11,389 bases of DNA, from the NCBI GenBank assembly GCA_017518785.1, contig JAFWUA010000106.1, forward strand, positions 1 through 11,389, given 5' to 3'. This document shows, piece by piece, positions 1 to 6,224 of the stretch. The notes under the pieces are model-generated. The model was not told the origin of the DNA and ran no database searches. It saw nothing but the letters and a program-made list of their open reading frames with translations. A program made the translations under genes and the position numbers. Each line of letters begins with the position of its first letter. Position 1 is the stretch's first letter. This DNA comes from Neisseriaceae bacterium. Lineage in GTDB: Bacteria > Pseudomonadota > Gammaproteobacteria > Burkholderiales > Neisseriaceae.

Positions 1-64
1 GTTTTAATATATCCTTTAACCATCGTAGAATATACTACTTGATTACAATAGGCGGTATGTAAAA

Positions 65-2494
65 ATGATTAGAAAAAAATCTTCATCTCTCACCCAACTT
101 GCAACTTTACCTTTACGTGATGCAGTTGTGTATCCTGGTATGGTAATCCCTCTTTTTGTGGGACGTGAAAAGTCAATTAAAGCATTAGAGAACGCATCGC
201 AAACCGATAGTCAAATTTTTCTGATAACACAAAAAGATGCAACCGATGAAGAAGTTGATATTGAAAATTTATACAGCATTGGCACTACTGCCAATGTATT
301 ACAGATGTTTCGTCTACCTGACGGTTCTGTAAAAGTATTAATTGAAGGTGATTCTCGTGCCAACGTTATTGGTTGGGAATCTTCGGAAGATTTCCTTGTT
401 GCAAACGTTGAAATAATTCCAGAAAACAATCTTTCCGATGTTAATGAAGAAGCCTTGCGTCGTACTATTGTAGAAGAATTTGGTCGCTTTGCCCAAGTCA
501 ATAAACGTATCCCCAATGAAATCATTAACAGTATTAGCGAAATTGATAATTTAAGTTCCCTATTGGATACCATTGCGGCACAGCTTCAACTTAAACTGCC
601 GGAAAGACAAAACATATTAGAAACCATCGATGTTCATGCACGTTGTGCTTTGGTTTTAAACCATTTGGAAAACGAAATAGATATTTCCTTGATGGAAAAG
701 AAAATTCGTGGGCAAGTTAAACGTCAAATCGATAAAAATCAACGTGAATACTACCTAAACGAACAAGTCAAAGCCATTCACAAAGAATTGGGCGAAGAAA
801 ATGAACGTGCGGAATTAGATAAATTAGAAGAAAAAATTAAAGAAGCCCAAATGAGTCAAGAGGCAGAAGAAAAAGCACTGTCTGAACTTAAAAAACTCAA
901 AATGATGCCACCTATGTCGGCTGAATCAACGGTTGTACGTAACTATATTGACACTTTGATTGAGTTGCCATGGAATAAAGCTGATGAAGTAAATCGAGAT
1001 ATTATCAAAGCACAAGAAATTTTAGACGCAGATCATTATGGTTTGGAAAAAATCAAAGAACGCATTGTGGAATATCTTGCAGTACAAAAACGTGTAGACA
1101 AACTAAAAAGCCCAATTTTATGTTTAGTAGGTCCGCCAGGTGTAGGTAAAACATCATTAGGACAATCCATTGCCAAAGCAACTGGACGCAAATATGTACG
1201 TATGTCTTTGGGTGGAGTGCATGATGAGAGTGAAATTCGTGGGCATCGCCGCACTTATATTGGCTCAATGCCAGGTAAAATCTTGCAAAATATCACAAAA
1301 GTTGGTGTGAATAATCCACTATTCTTACTTGATGAAGTGGATAAATTAGGTCAGGACTTTCGTGGCGACCCTGCCAGTGCATTATTGGAAGTATTAGACC
1401 CTGAACAAAATAACACTTTCAATGATCATTATGCCGAAGTAGATTACGACTTATCCAATGTGATGTTTGTGGCAACAGCAAATACTCTTAATATTCCACC
1501 TGCTCTATTGGATAGAATGGAGATTATTCGTCTTTCTGGTTATACCGAAGATGAAAAGGTGAATATAGCTACACAATATCTAATTCCCAATCAAATGGAA
1601 AAAAATGGCTTGCGTCCAGATGAAATAGAAATCACCCAAGATGCAGTGCGTAGCATTATTCGTTATTACACACGCGAAGCTGGGGTACGTTCTTTGGATA
1701 GAGAAATTGCCAAATTATGTCGCAAGGTAGTTTGTCAAAACGAAAGTCTGCCGGAAAACATTCCGACCGAGTACGTATGCATTGATGCACAAAATATTCA
1801 CACATTTTTAGGAGTTGAACGCTATGACTTTGGCAGAGCTGAAAAAGAAAACCGCATCGGACAAGTAACAGGATTAGCATGGACAGAAGTTGGTGGAGAA
1901 TTGCTCACCATCGAAGCTGTTGCACTTAAAGGTAAAGGTAATATCATTCGCACCGGTAAATTAGGTGATGTAATGCAAGAATCAATCAGTGCTGCGTTAA
2001 GTGTGGTACGTTCGCGTGCAATATCAGTTGGTATTGCACCTGATTTTTACGAAAAATTAGATATGCACGTACATGTCCCCGAAGGTGCAACTCCCAAAGA
2101 TGGACCTTCTGCCGGCATTGCTATGACTTTGGCGATAATTTCAGCATTAACAAATATTCCGGTGCGTTCAGACGTTGCCATGACCGGAGAAATCACTTTA
2201 CGTGGAGAAATTCTCCCAATTGGCGGCTTAAAAGAAAAATTATTAGCAGCATTACGTGGTGGCATTAAACATGTTCTTATTCCCAAAGAAAATATGAAAG
2301 ATTTGGCAGAAATTCCTAAAAATGTAACCAAACATTTGGAAATTCATCCAATGAAATGGATTGATGAAGTAATATCATTTGCATTGGAAAAGCAGCCAAC
2401 CCCTTGGCAAGATGAACAAATTTCCAATAGCGATTTGCAAACAATGAAAGATAGCAACATCAATCCAATTATTGGAAATGCTACCAAGCACTAA
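65..2494 (+). CDS. lon: ATP-dependent serine protease Lon
   Basis: Lon is a cytoplasmic homohexameric AAA+ protease that unfolds and degrades misfolded and short-lived regulatory proteins. The 809-residue product is slightly longer than the 784 residues of the E. coli enzyme. It shows the N-terminal LON substrate-binding domain (about 1-215, starting with LATLPLRDAVVYPGM), a coiled-coil linker, the AAA+ module with Walker A GPPGVGKT at 356-363 and Walker B FLLDEVD at 420-426, and the protease domain with catalytic S682 in DGPSAG and K725 in GGLKEK. A tail of about 30 polar residues follows the conserved end and accounts for the extra length. The ATG at 65 is preceded by AGGCGG; an upstream ATG at 57 is followed at once by a stop. 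The gene holds two DUS-like words (593-604, 1745-1756). I see no convincing heat-shock promoter in the 64 bases upstream. It stands alone, closed by a hairpin terminator. Confidence 0.98.
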   Translation: MIRKKSSSLTQLATLPLRDAVVYPGMVIPLFVGREKSIKALENASQTDSQIFLITQKDATDEEVDIENLYSIGTTANVLQMFRLPDGSVKVLIEGDSRANVIGWESSEDFLVANVEIIPENNLSDVNEEALRRTIVEEFGRFAQVNKRIPNEIINSISEIDNLSSLLDTIAAQLQLKLPERQNILETIDVHARCALVLNHLENEIDISLMEKKIRGQVKRQIDKNQREYYLNEQVKAIHKELGEENERAELDKLEEKIKEAQMSQEAEEKALSELKKLKMMPPMSAESTVVRNYIDTLIELPWNKADEVNRDIIKAQEILDADHYGLEKIKERIVEYLAVQKRVDKLKSPILCLVGPPGVGKTSLGQSIAKATGRKYVRMSLGGVHDESEIRGHRRTYIGSMPGKILQNITKVGVNNPLFLLDEVDKLGQDFRGDPASALLEVLDPEQNNTFNDHYAEVDYDLSNVMFVATANTLNIPPALLDRMEIIRLSGYTEDEKVNIATQYLIPNQMEKNGLRPDEIEITQDAVRSIIRYYTREAGVRSLDREIAKLCRKVVCQNESLPENIPTEYVCIDAQNIHTFLGVERYDFGRAEKENRIGQVTGLAWTEVGGELLTIEAVALKGKGNIIRTGKLGDVMQESISAALSVVRSRAISVGIAPDFYEKLDMHVHVPEGATPKDGPSAGIAMTLAIISALTNIPVRSDVAMTGEITLRGEILPIGGLKEKLLAALRGGIKHVLIPKENMKDLAEIPKNVTKHLEIHPMKWIDEVISFALEKQPTPWQDEQISNSDLQTMKDSNINPIIGNATKH
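593..604 (+). repeat. Degenerate DUS-like word inside lon
   Basis: AAACTGCCGGAA matches the window's 12-base consensus AGTCTGCCGGAA at 10 of 12 positions. In the lon frame it encodes the residues KLPE. It may be chance or a decayed uptake sequence. Confidence 0.4.
1745..1756 (+). repeat. DNA uptake sequence candidate inside lon
   Basis: An exact copy of AGTCTGCCGGAA lies in the lon coding region and is read as SLPEN. Exact copies inside coding regions are expected for uptake sequences, which are tolerated where the encoded peptide is harmless. Confidence 0.75.
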
Positions 2495-2513
2495 CTATTT
2501 ATTTTGGTTATAT

Positions 2514-2572
2514 AAAAACTTTTCCGGCAATGTTATTATTGATTTAGTAAACACTGCCGGAAAAGTTTTTTT
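2514..2572 (+). terminator. Terminator of lon built from two inverted DUS-like words
   Basis: Arms at 2514-2534 and 2550-2570 form a 21-bp stem with one mismatch and a 15-base loop, and the right arm runs into seven T residues. It starts 19 bases after the lon stop codon. Each arm holds a variant of the DUS word (TTCCGGCAATGT at 2522-2533 and ACACTGCCGGAA at 2551-2562). Neisseriaceae are known to use inverted DUS pairs as transcription terminators. Confidence 0.85.
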
Positions 2573-2585
2573 ATCATTCAAATCG

Positions 2586-2608
2586 TGGGATAATCAATAG
2601 CGTTTTTT
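2586..2608 (+). promoter_or_regulatory. Candidate pyrBI promoter with a T-tract at the transcription start
   Basis: An extended -10 element, TGGGATAAT, lies at 2586-2594 with no good -35 box. The expected start point is near 2600-2602 and is followed directly by six T residues (2603-2608). E. coli pyrBI, codBA and upp are known to use runs of T at or just after the start for UTP-sensitive reiterative transcription. The same layout here before a pyrimidine operon suggests similar control; this is inference. Confidence 0.4.
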
Positions 2609-2628
2609 ATTCATCAAATATTCAACAT

Positions 2629-2634
2629 AAGGTG
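2629..2634 (+). promoter_or_regulatory. Ribosome binding site that decides the pyrB start
   Basis: AAGGTG ends 5 bases before the ATG at 2640. It overlaps the alternative GTG at 2634, which therefore cannot use it. This favours the ATG. Confidence 0.6.
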
Positions 2635-2639
2635 TGTTT

Positions 2640-3563
2640 ATGGATAATCTTCTCTATCAGCAAAATGTGATTTCAATTGCTGAATTTTCACGAGAACAAT
2701 TGGAATTAGTGATTAACACTGCTATCAAGTTAAAGCATTCCTCCAATCATAATTTTTTGCAAAATCGCTTGATTGCCAGCTGTTTTTTTGAACCATCCAC
2801 TCGCACGCGACAATCATTTGAAACTGCCATTCAACGTTTAGGGGGACGGGTAATCGGATTTTCAGATGCAGCTAACACCAGCGTCAAAAAAGGCGAAACC
2901 CTTGCAGATACAGCACGTATTTTAAGTTCATACGCAGATGCAATCGTAATGCGTCATCACAAAGACGGTGCAGCACGCTTGGTTAGTCAATTTTCATCAG
3001 TGCCAGTTATTAACGCTGGCGATGGAACAAACCAGCACCCATCACAAACCCTATTAGATTTAGTAACAATCCACGAAACACAAGGAAGATTGGAAAATCT
3101 CAAAATAGCGTTAGTTGGAGATTTAAAATATGGACGCACTGTCCATTCATTAGCACAAGCCATGACTCATTTTGATTGTGAATTTTACTTTGTATCTCCC
3201 CCATCACTTTCAATGCCAGAATACATCTGCGAGGAATTAGACGAAGCTAATATCAACTACACAATTTTGCCAACCATAGAGGAAGCGATTGAATTAGTTG
3301 ATATTCTTTATATGACCAGAGTTCAAAGAGAACGCTTTGACGAACAAGAATTTTTAAAAATTCAAGGCAAATTCAATCTTTCCGCCTCCATGCTACACAA
3401 TGCCAAAGAAAACTTACGTATCTTGCATCCATTACCACGCGTAGATGAAATTGCACCAGATGTAGATAAAACTCAATATGCTTACTATTTCGAACAAGCA
3501 AAAAATGGAGTTTATGCAAGAGAAGCAATTTTATCTTTGGTATTAAACGAAAAAGTATTTTAA
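2640..3563 (+). CDS. pyrB: Aspartate carbamoyltransferase catalytic chain PyrB
   Basis: PyrB joins carbamoyl phosphate and aspartate to give N-carbamoyl-L-aspartate, the first committed step of pyrimidine synthesis, in the cytoplasm. From the ATG at 2640 the protein has 307 residues (E. coli 311). An in-frame GTG two codons upstream is possible but lacks a ribosome site. Active-site motifs are intact: carbamoyl-phosphate loop S53-T54-R55-T56, S81/K84 in SVKKGE, R105-H106, H133-P-S-Q136, R228-V-Q230 and the H263-P-L-P-R267 loop. pyrI starts 16 bases after the stop codon, so the two chains are almost certainly co-transcribed and form the dodecameric, allosterically controlled enzyme. I see no leader peptide like that of enteric pyrBI; control may instead act at the T-tract next to the promoter. 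Confidence 0.98.
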   Translation: MDNLLYQQNVISIAEFSREQLELVINTAIKLKHSSNHNFLQNRLIASCFFEPSTRTRQSFETAIQRLGGRVIGFSDAANTSVKKGETLADTARILSSYADAIVMRHHKDGAARLVSQFSSVPVINAGDGTNQHPSQTLLDLVTIHETQGRLENLKIALVGDLKYGRTVHSLAQAMTHFDCEFYFVSPPSLSMPEYICEELDEANINYTILPTIEEAIELVDILYMTRVQRERFDEQEFLKIQGKFNLSASMLHNAKENLRILHPLPRVDEIAPDVDKTQYAYYFEQAKNGVYAREAILSLVLNEKVF

Positions 3564-3579
3564 ATTTTGGAGATAGATA

Positions 3580-4041
3580 ATGGAAAAACTCACCATGACC
3601 GTAGAAGCCATCAAAAATGGCACAGTTATCGACCATATTCCCGCAGGGCAAGGCTTAAATATCCTGCGACATTTTCGTTTAGATGAAGCTGGAAATCGCA
3701 TTACCGTTGGATTTAATTTAAGCGGTAGCAAAAATACACGTAAAGATTTGATTAAAATAGAAGACGTACATTTCAATGATGAAGAAGCATCACGCATTGC
3801 ACTATTTGCACCAAAGGCAACAGTCAATGTAATTGAAAATTTCAAAGTGGTAAAAAAAATCCGCCCACAGTTACCAACAACAATTAAAGGAATTTTTAAT
3901 TGCCCCAATCACAATTGTGCTTCTCACGGCGAACCAGTTGATGGCACATTTTTTGTAAAAAGTAATGATGGTGTAACTCGCTTAAAATGTTTTTATTGCG
4001 AAAAAAGTTATCCAATGGATTGGGTAATGTCATATCGGTAA
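3580..4041 (+). CDS. pyrI: Aspartate carbamoyltransferase regulatory chain PyrI
   Basis: PyrI is the nucleotide-binding subunit that gives aspartate transcarbamoylase its inhibition by CTP and activation by ATP. The 153-residue length equals that of the E. coli protein. The N-terminal allosteric domain (about 1-100) contains the conserved region from AIKNGTVIDHIPAG onward. The C-terminal zinc domain has all four cysteine ligands, C108-x4-C113 and C137-x2-C140, which hold the contact to the catalytic trimer. A GGAGA site lies at 3569-3573 in the short gap after pyrB, so translation follows that of pyrB. The gene ends 7 bases before an uptake-sequence copy fused to MITE copy A, whose long hairpin may also end transcription. 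Confidence 0.97.
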   Translation: MEKLTMTVEAIKNGTVIDHIPAGQGLNILRHFRLDEAGNRITVGFNLSGSKNTRKDLIKIEDVHFNDEEASRIALFAPKATVNVIENFKVVKKIRPQLPTTIKGIFNCPNHNCASHGEPVDGTFFVKSNDGVTRLKCFYCEKSYPMDWVMSYR

Positions 4042-4048
4042 AAATGTC

Positions 4049-4060
4049 TTCCGGCAGACT
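4049..4060 (-). repeat. DNA uptake sequence candidate fused to MITE A
   Basis: An exact copy of AGTCTGCCGGAA on the minus strand. Its last five plus-strand bases, AGACT, are also the first five of MITE copy A. Confidence 0.75.
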
Positions 4061-4198
4061 GAAACATTTGCAAAATTTTGTTTTTCCATTATCCGTCATT
4101 CTGAGTGATAGCGAATAATCTTTATAAAACAATAAGTTAAGATTATTCGTCTCGCTACGCTCAACTTAAAATGACAAGTTTTGCAAAGGTTTCAGACT
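4056..4198. mobile_element. MITE-like palindromic repeat, copy A
   Basis: This 143-bp non-coding element has 20-base terminal inverted repeats at 4056-4075 and 4179-4198 that pair at 18 positions (right end TTTTGCAAAGGTTTCAGACT). Inside, GTCATT at 4095 and AATGAC at 4170-4175 mirror each other. A perfect 11-bp stem, CGAATAATCTT at 4112-4122 with AAGATTATTCG at 4139-4149, forms the centre. The plan terminal repeat, GTCATTC, AGATT/AATCT core, GAATGAC, terminal repeat is shared with copies B and D. There is no room for a transposase, so it would need one supplied in trans. The CTTTGCAAAA ends remind me of ends of IS5-group elements in Neisseria; this is not verified. Confidence 0.65.
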
Positions 4199-4229
4199 AT
4201 CTTAAATGTATTATTGTCCGATAAAACTT

Positions 4230-4241
4230 TTCCGGCAGACT
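4230..4241 (-). repeat. DNA uptake sequence candidate fused to MITE B
   Basis: An exact minus-strand copy of AGTCTGCCGGAA. Its AGACT end overlaps the left terminus of MITE copy B, as at copy A. Confidence 0.75.
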
Positions 4242-4381
4242 TAAAACCTTTGCAAAACCAACTTTTTCCCAATTCGTCATTCGTAAACGTTAGTGAAAAA
4301 TCTTTCTATTTAACAAACAATTAGATTCTTCCATTTCGCCTCGCTCAATGTTACGAATGACGAATTTTTCAAAAGTTTCTG
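4237..4381. mobile_element. MITE-like palindromic repeat, copy B
   Basis: Copy B has a left end AGACTTAAAACCTTTGCAAA and a decayed right end at 4365-4381. A perfect 15-bp inverted repeat, ATTCGTCATTCGTAA at 4272-4286 against its complement at 4351-4365, makes the whole element a long hairpin. Positions 4311-4361 in reverse complement match copy D (6053-6103) at 47 of 51 bases, so B and D are the same element in opposite orientation. It ends two bases before the stop codon of the lipoprotein gene and may act as its terminator. Confidence 0.7.
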
Positions 4382-4383
4382 TT

Positions 4384-5352
4384 TTATTGTTTATTAGCAC
4401 CAAAAACGCCTCTTACACTTTGTGAAAATTCTGGTGGCAAACTATCACTGCGTATAAATGAACCAGCCAAATTTTGAGCATTTGCTCCATAGAATTTACC
4501 TTCGATAGATACTGACTCACTACCTGGCATTGGCATTTCTGATGGGTCATTGACTGTTTTGAAAGTATTTCCTTGAATTTTTGCTTCTACATGTATATCG
4601 TTCAAAGGTGTTCTATCTTTCGAATTTAAGCGTCCTTCTGTCCAATTTCCCAAAGTTCCTGTAATAGTTTTTTCATCGAAATTAACATCTAATTCCACCT
4701 TACCATACCACATACCTTTTTCATCAGAATGCGATGCACTGCTGCCAACAGTAGCAACATAGTTTTCTACTGTATGCATGGCAAAAGCGTTTCCCAAATA
4801 TTTAGCCTTGCCACTACTTGGCATATCACTACTTTCGGTCGGTAAGCCTTGATAAAACATCTTCATTTCATGACGATTATCTTTGCTATTACCATCGATT
4901 ATCCAGCCATAATGTGCATATACGGTTGAACGTTTTTGATTATCATTAGATGCCACGCTATAAAATCCGTAATTGCCATCGGCATCTTCATTAAACGTAC
5001 CATCATAGATAACCGTAAAACCATCGCTATCATTTTTATCGTATCTAATTTCTTGAAGATTGTTGCTATCTCCTATTTTGATTTTTTTACCTGCAACTGT
5101 AATCTGGTCGAAATTTTCACCATCAGAATTAGCTTGTGGAAAATTTACAGTTGGCAAATCAACTGTAATGCCTTTTGTACCTTTTTTAGTGTTCCACGCT
5201 ACAACTTGATTTTTTAATTGAAACGGCTTGTCTTCTGATGTTGTATTATTTTGATTATCAATGGGTTGGTTACTACCATTATCAGAACTGCCACCACATG
5301 CGGTTAATGCAAAAATTGAAGTCAATACTACGGCGATAAGTTTGGTTTTCAT
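4384..5352 (-). CDS. TbpB-fold surface lipoprotein, probable Slam substrate
   Basis: This 322-residue lipoprotein has a signal peptide (1-18) and lipobox LTAC, with lipidated C19, followed by a polar Gly/Ser/Asn linker to about residue 42. The rest is rich in beta-strand patterns and Asp/Gly/Asn turns. The C-terminus carries GKFYGANAQNLAGSF (285-299) and ends GVFGANKQ, the closing strands typical of the TbpB/HpuA/factor H-binding protein beta-barrel family. Relatives are carried across the outer membrane by Slam translocons and bind host proteins or metals at the cell surface; the ligand here cannot be told. The ATG at 5352 is chosen because it starts the signal peptide and has AGGAG 7 bases upstream; the frame stays open 60 codons further, through intergenic repeats. 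No Slam gene lies in the window. It is single-copy, convergent with pyrBI and flanked by inverted MITE copies. Confidence 0.85.
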   Translation of the reverse strand: MKTKLIAVVLTSIFALTACGGSSDNGSNQPIDNQNNTTSEDKPFQLKNQVVAWNTKKGTKGITVDLPTVNFPQANSDGENFDQITVAGKKIKIGDSNNLQEIRYDKNDSDGFTVIYDGTFNEDADGNYGFYSVASNDNQKRSTVYAHYGWIIDGNSKDNRHEMKMFYQGLPTESSDMPSSGKAKYLGNAFAMHTVENYVATVGSSASHSDEKGMWYGKVELDVNFDEKTITGTLGNWTEGRLNSKDRTPLNDIHVEAKIQGNTFKTVNDPSEMPMPGSESVSIEGKFYGANAQNLAGSFIRSDSLPPEFSQSVRGVFGANKQ

Positions 5353-5359
5353 AACAATG

Positions 5360-5364
5360 CTCCT
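5360..5364 (-). promoter_or_regulatory. Ribosome binding site of the lipoprotein gene
   Basis: AGGAG on the minus strand, 7 bases before the ATG at 5352. It fixes the start at the signal peptide rather than at the far upstream ATG. Confidence 0.75.
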
Positions 5365-5403
5365 GATAAATAGATTGCAATAGCAGTATGCAATTTGAAC
5401 GAA

Positions 5404-5412
5404 ATTATACCA
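5404..5412 (-). promoter_or_regulatory. Extended -10 promoter of the lipoprotein gene
   Basis: TGGTATAAT on the minus strand is a perfect -10 box with the TGn extension, about 50 bases before the start codon. The -35 position (ATATAT at 17-bp spacing) is poor, which the extension can offset. A small inverted repeat, ATTGCA/TGCAAT, lies in the leader between promoter and ribosome site; whether it is an operator is unknown. Confidence 0.55.
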
Positions 5413-5468
5413 AAACTGTTTTAGTGATATATGATTCAAGTTGTATTGCAATAATAATTTTAAGTTTT

Positions 5469-5512
5469 TAAGTCTGCCGGAAAACTTTTTAAATAACTTT
5501 CCGGCAGACTTA
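5469..5512. terminator. Inverted DUS pair, 15-bp perfect hairpin
   Basis: Exact copies of the uptake word at 5471-5482 (+) and 5499-5510 (-) form a perfect 15-bp stem from 5469-5483 and 5498-5512 with a 14-base loop. It lies upstream of the lipoprotein promoter, so it cannot end that gene. It could stop transcripts entering from either side, or serve only as an uptake signal. Confidence 0.65.
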
Positions 5513-5536
5513 AAACCTTTGCAAATTCTCAATTCG
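5506..5536. mobile_element. Solo MITE end (remnant C)
   Basis: AGACTTAAAACCTTTGCAAA at 5506-5525 equals the left end of MITE copy B, again fused to an uptake word, and CAATTCG is shared a little further in. The partner end and the GTCATTC core are missing. A short TTTTCG/CGAAAA hairpin follows at 5541-5560. I read this as a truncated copy. Confidence 0.5.
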
Positions 5537-5570
5537 TAAGTTTTCGTGGAAAAACGAAAAATATCAACTA

Positions 5571-5601
5571 AAGACTGCCGGAAAAGTTTTCCGGCAGTCT
5601 T
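5571..5601. repeat. Perfect 31-base palindrome of two variant DUS words
   Basis: Arms of 15 bases flank a single G. Both arms carry AGACTGCCGGAA instead of AGTCTGCCGGAA, so the same T-to-A change is present on both sides and the symmetry is kept. It could fold as a hairpin with about 13 bp of stem. Confidence 0.7.
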
Positions 5602-5730
5602 GAATTATATTAATTTATATTGACATATATTTAATATAAATAATTTTCATTATGCAACGCACAAATATCATTTGGAAAATATTTATATAAATCATATTGT
5701 TATTTAATTTTTATTAGATTCCAAATGGTA
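5602..5730. other. Gene-free AT-rich stretch
   Basis: This is very AT-rich, with TTGACA at 5620-5625 but no -10 box at the right distance. No coding frame or repeat is recognisable. It may be a flexible spacer or a regulatory region for the locus to its right. Confidence 0.5.
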
Positions 5731-5762
5731 TATAGTTGCCCCCCAAAATTGGATGGGCTATA
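5731..5762 (+). repeat. 32-bp palindromic repeat R1 carrying a promoter
   Basis: R1 begins TATAG and ends CTATA around a CCAAAATTGG core, an imperfect palindrome. It matches R2 at 29 of 32 positions, and the starts lie 66 bases apart. Placed within it are TTGCCC (5736-5741), a 17-base gap and TATAAT (5759-5764, its last two bases just beyond the repeat), a good sigma-70 promoter pointing rightwards. The TATA-type ends also recall TA-targeting elements such as Correia repeats, but the inner sequence is not Correia. Confidence 0.6.
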
Positions 5763-5796
5763 ATAAAAATTACGCTTCAAGCATCGTGCAAAAAGT

Positions 5797-5828
5797 TATA
5801 GTCGCCCTCCAAAATTGGGTGGGCTATA
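5797..5828 (+). repeat. 32-bp palindromic repeat R2
   Basis: R2 is the second copy of the palindrome. At the promoter positions it reads TCGCCC (5802-5807), 17 bases, TATATA (5825-5830), so its promoter is weaker than that of R1. It sits directly before the foldable segment that ends in the terminator at 5957-5988. Confidence 0.6.
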
Positions 5829-5836
5829 TACCCCTA

Positions 5837-5992
5837 AAAAGGTATGAACAGACTGTAATAAGAGCAGTGTGGTTAAAAGAAGCTCGCGTGGTACTTGCGT
5901 GGCATTCGCAAGTGAAATAGGGTATCCACTAATCCACACAACAATCCCCAAACAATCAAAACCGACCAGATAAAACTTGTCGGTTTTGTCTT
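5837..5992 (+). ncRNA. Candidate structured small RNA
   Basis: The segment after R1/R2 can fold into nested stems: GTGTGGTTA (5867-5875) with TAATCCACAC (5930-5939, one bulge), GTGG (5888-5891) with CCAC (5926-5929), and a perfect 7-bp hairpin ACTTGCG/CGCAAGT (5893-5913) with a 7-base loop. A smaller ATACC/GGTAT hairpin precedes it (5828-5845), and a strong terminator closes it. Transcripts would be about 220 bases from the R1 promoter or 155 from R2. I do not recognise it as 6S, tmRNA, SRP RNA or RNase P RNA. Alternatives are the structured end of a lost mobile element or a dispersed repeat. A minus-strand frame of 83 codons crosses it but looks accidental. Confidence 0.4.
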
Positions 5993-5994
5993 TT
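5957..5994 (+). terminator. Rho-independent terminator of the candidate small RNA
   Basis: CAAAACCGAC (5957-5966) pairs perfectly with GTCGGTTTTG (5979-5988) across a 12-base loop, and TCTTTT follows. It is not made of DUS words, unlike the other hairpins here, and no protein gene on this strand precedes it. Confidence 0.7.
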
Positions 5995-6035
5995 ATAGCT
6001 TTTTTAGCAGCTTGGAATCTTTGCAAAAGTTTCAG

Positions 6036-6170
6036 AGACTCCTGCAAAACTTGTCATTCGTAACATTAAGCGAAGCGAAATGGAAGAATCTAATTACTTG
6101 TTAAGTAAAAAGATTTACAACGAAATTCAGAATGACGAATACGAGAAAAATGAGTTTTGCAAAGATTTTT
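6036..6170. mobile_element. MITE-like palindromic repeat, copy D
   Basis: Copy D has a shortened left end (AGACTCCTGCAAAAC) and the right end TTTTGCAAAGATTTTT at 6155-6170. The block from GTCATTCGTAA at 6053 to 6103 matches the reverse complement of copy B at 47 of 51 bases. A 12-base flank, TTAAATGTATTA, after copy D also follows copy A at about 4202. The orientation is opposite to copy B. It carries no coding frame. Confidence 0.65.
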
Positions 6171-6183
6171 AAATGTATTAAAA

Positions 6184-6224
6184 AGTCTGCCGGAAAGGTT
6201 TTTAAAATGCTTTTCCGGCAGACT
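6184..6224 (-). terminator. Terminator of the trmJ-DUF815 operon from an inverted DUS pair
   Basis: Exact uptake words at 6184-6195 (+) and 6213-6224 (-) form a 13-bp perfect stem with a 15-base loop. On the minus strand the stem is followed by five T residues, so it works as an intrinsic terminator about 33 bases after the DUF815 stop codon. A solo MITE end, AGACTGAAACCTTTGTAAAA, is fused to its right arm (6220-6239). Confidence 0.75.

Noticed and set aside
2047..2331. Minus-strand open frames inside lon, pyrB/pyrI, suhB, the SPFH gene and gatB
   Set aside because: They are antisense shadows of strongly conserved genes, without ribosome sites or recognisable protein features.
2634..2639. 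The GTG at 2634 as pyrB start
   Set aside because: It lies within the ribosome site of the ATG at 2640, and the conserved N-terminus fits the ATG.
5353..5532. A 60-codon upstream extension of the lipoprotein reading frame
   Set aside because: It runs through a promoter, a DUS hairpin and a MITE end, and would bury the signal peptide inside the protein. The ATG at 5352 has the ribosome site.
5620..5646. TTGACA at 5620 as the -35 box of a promoter
   Set aside because: The A/T-rich hexamers downstream sit at spacings of about 9, 15 or 22 bases, and none is a good -10 box.
5796..6047. An 83-codon minus-strand open frame across the candidate small RNA
   Set aside because: It overlaps repeat R2, the hairpins and the terminator, has no visible ribosome site, and resembles no family I know. 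The structure on the plus strand explains the region better.
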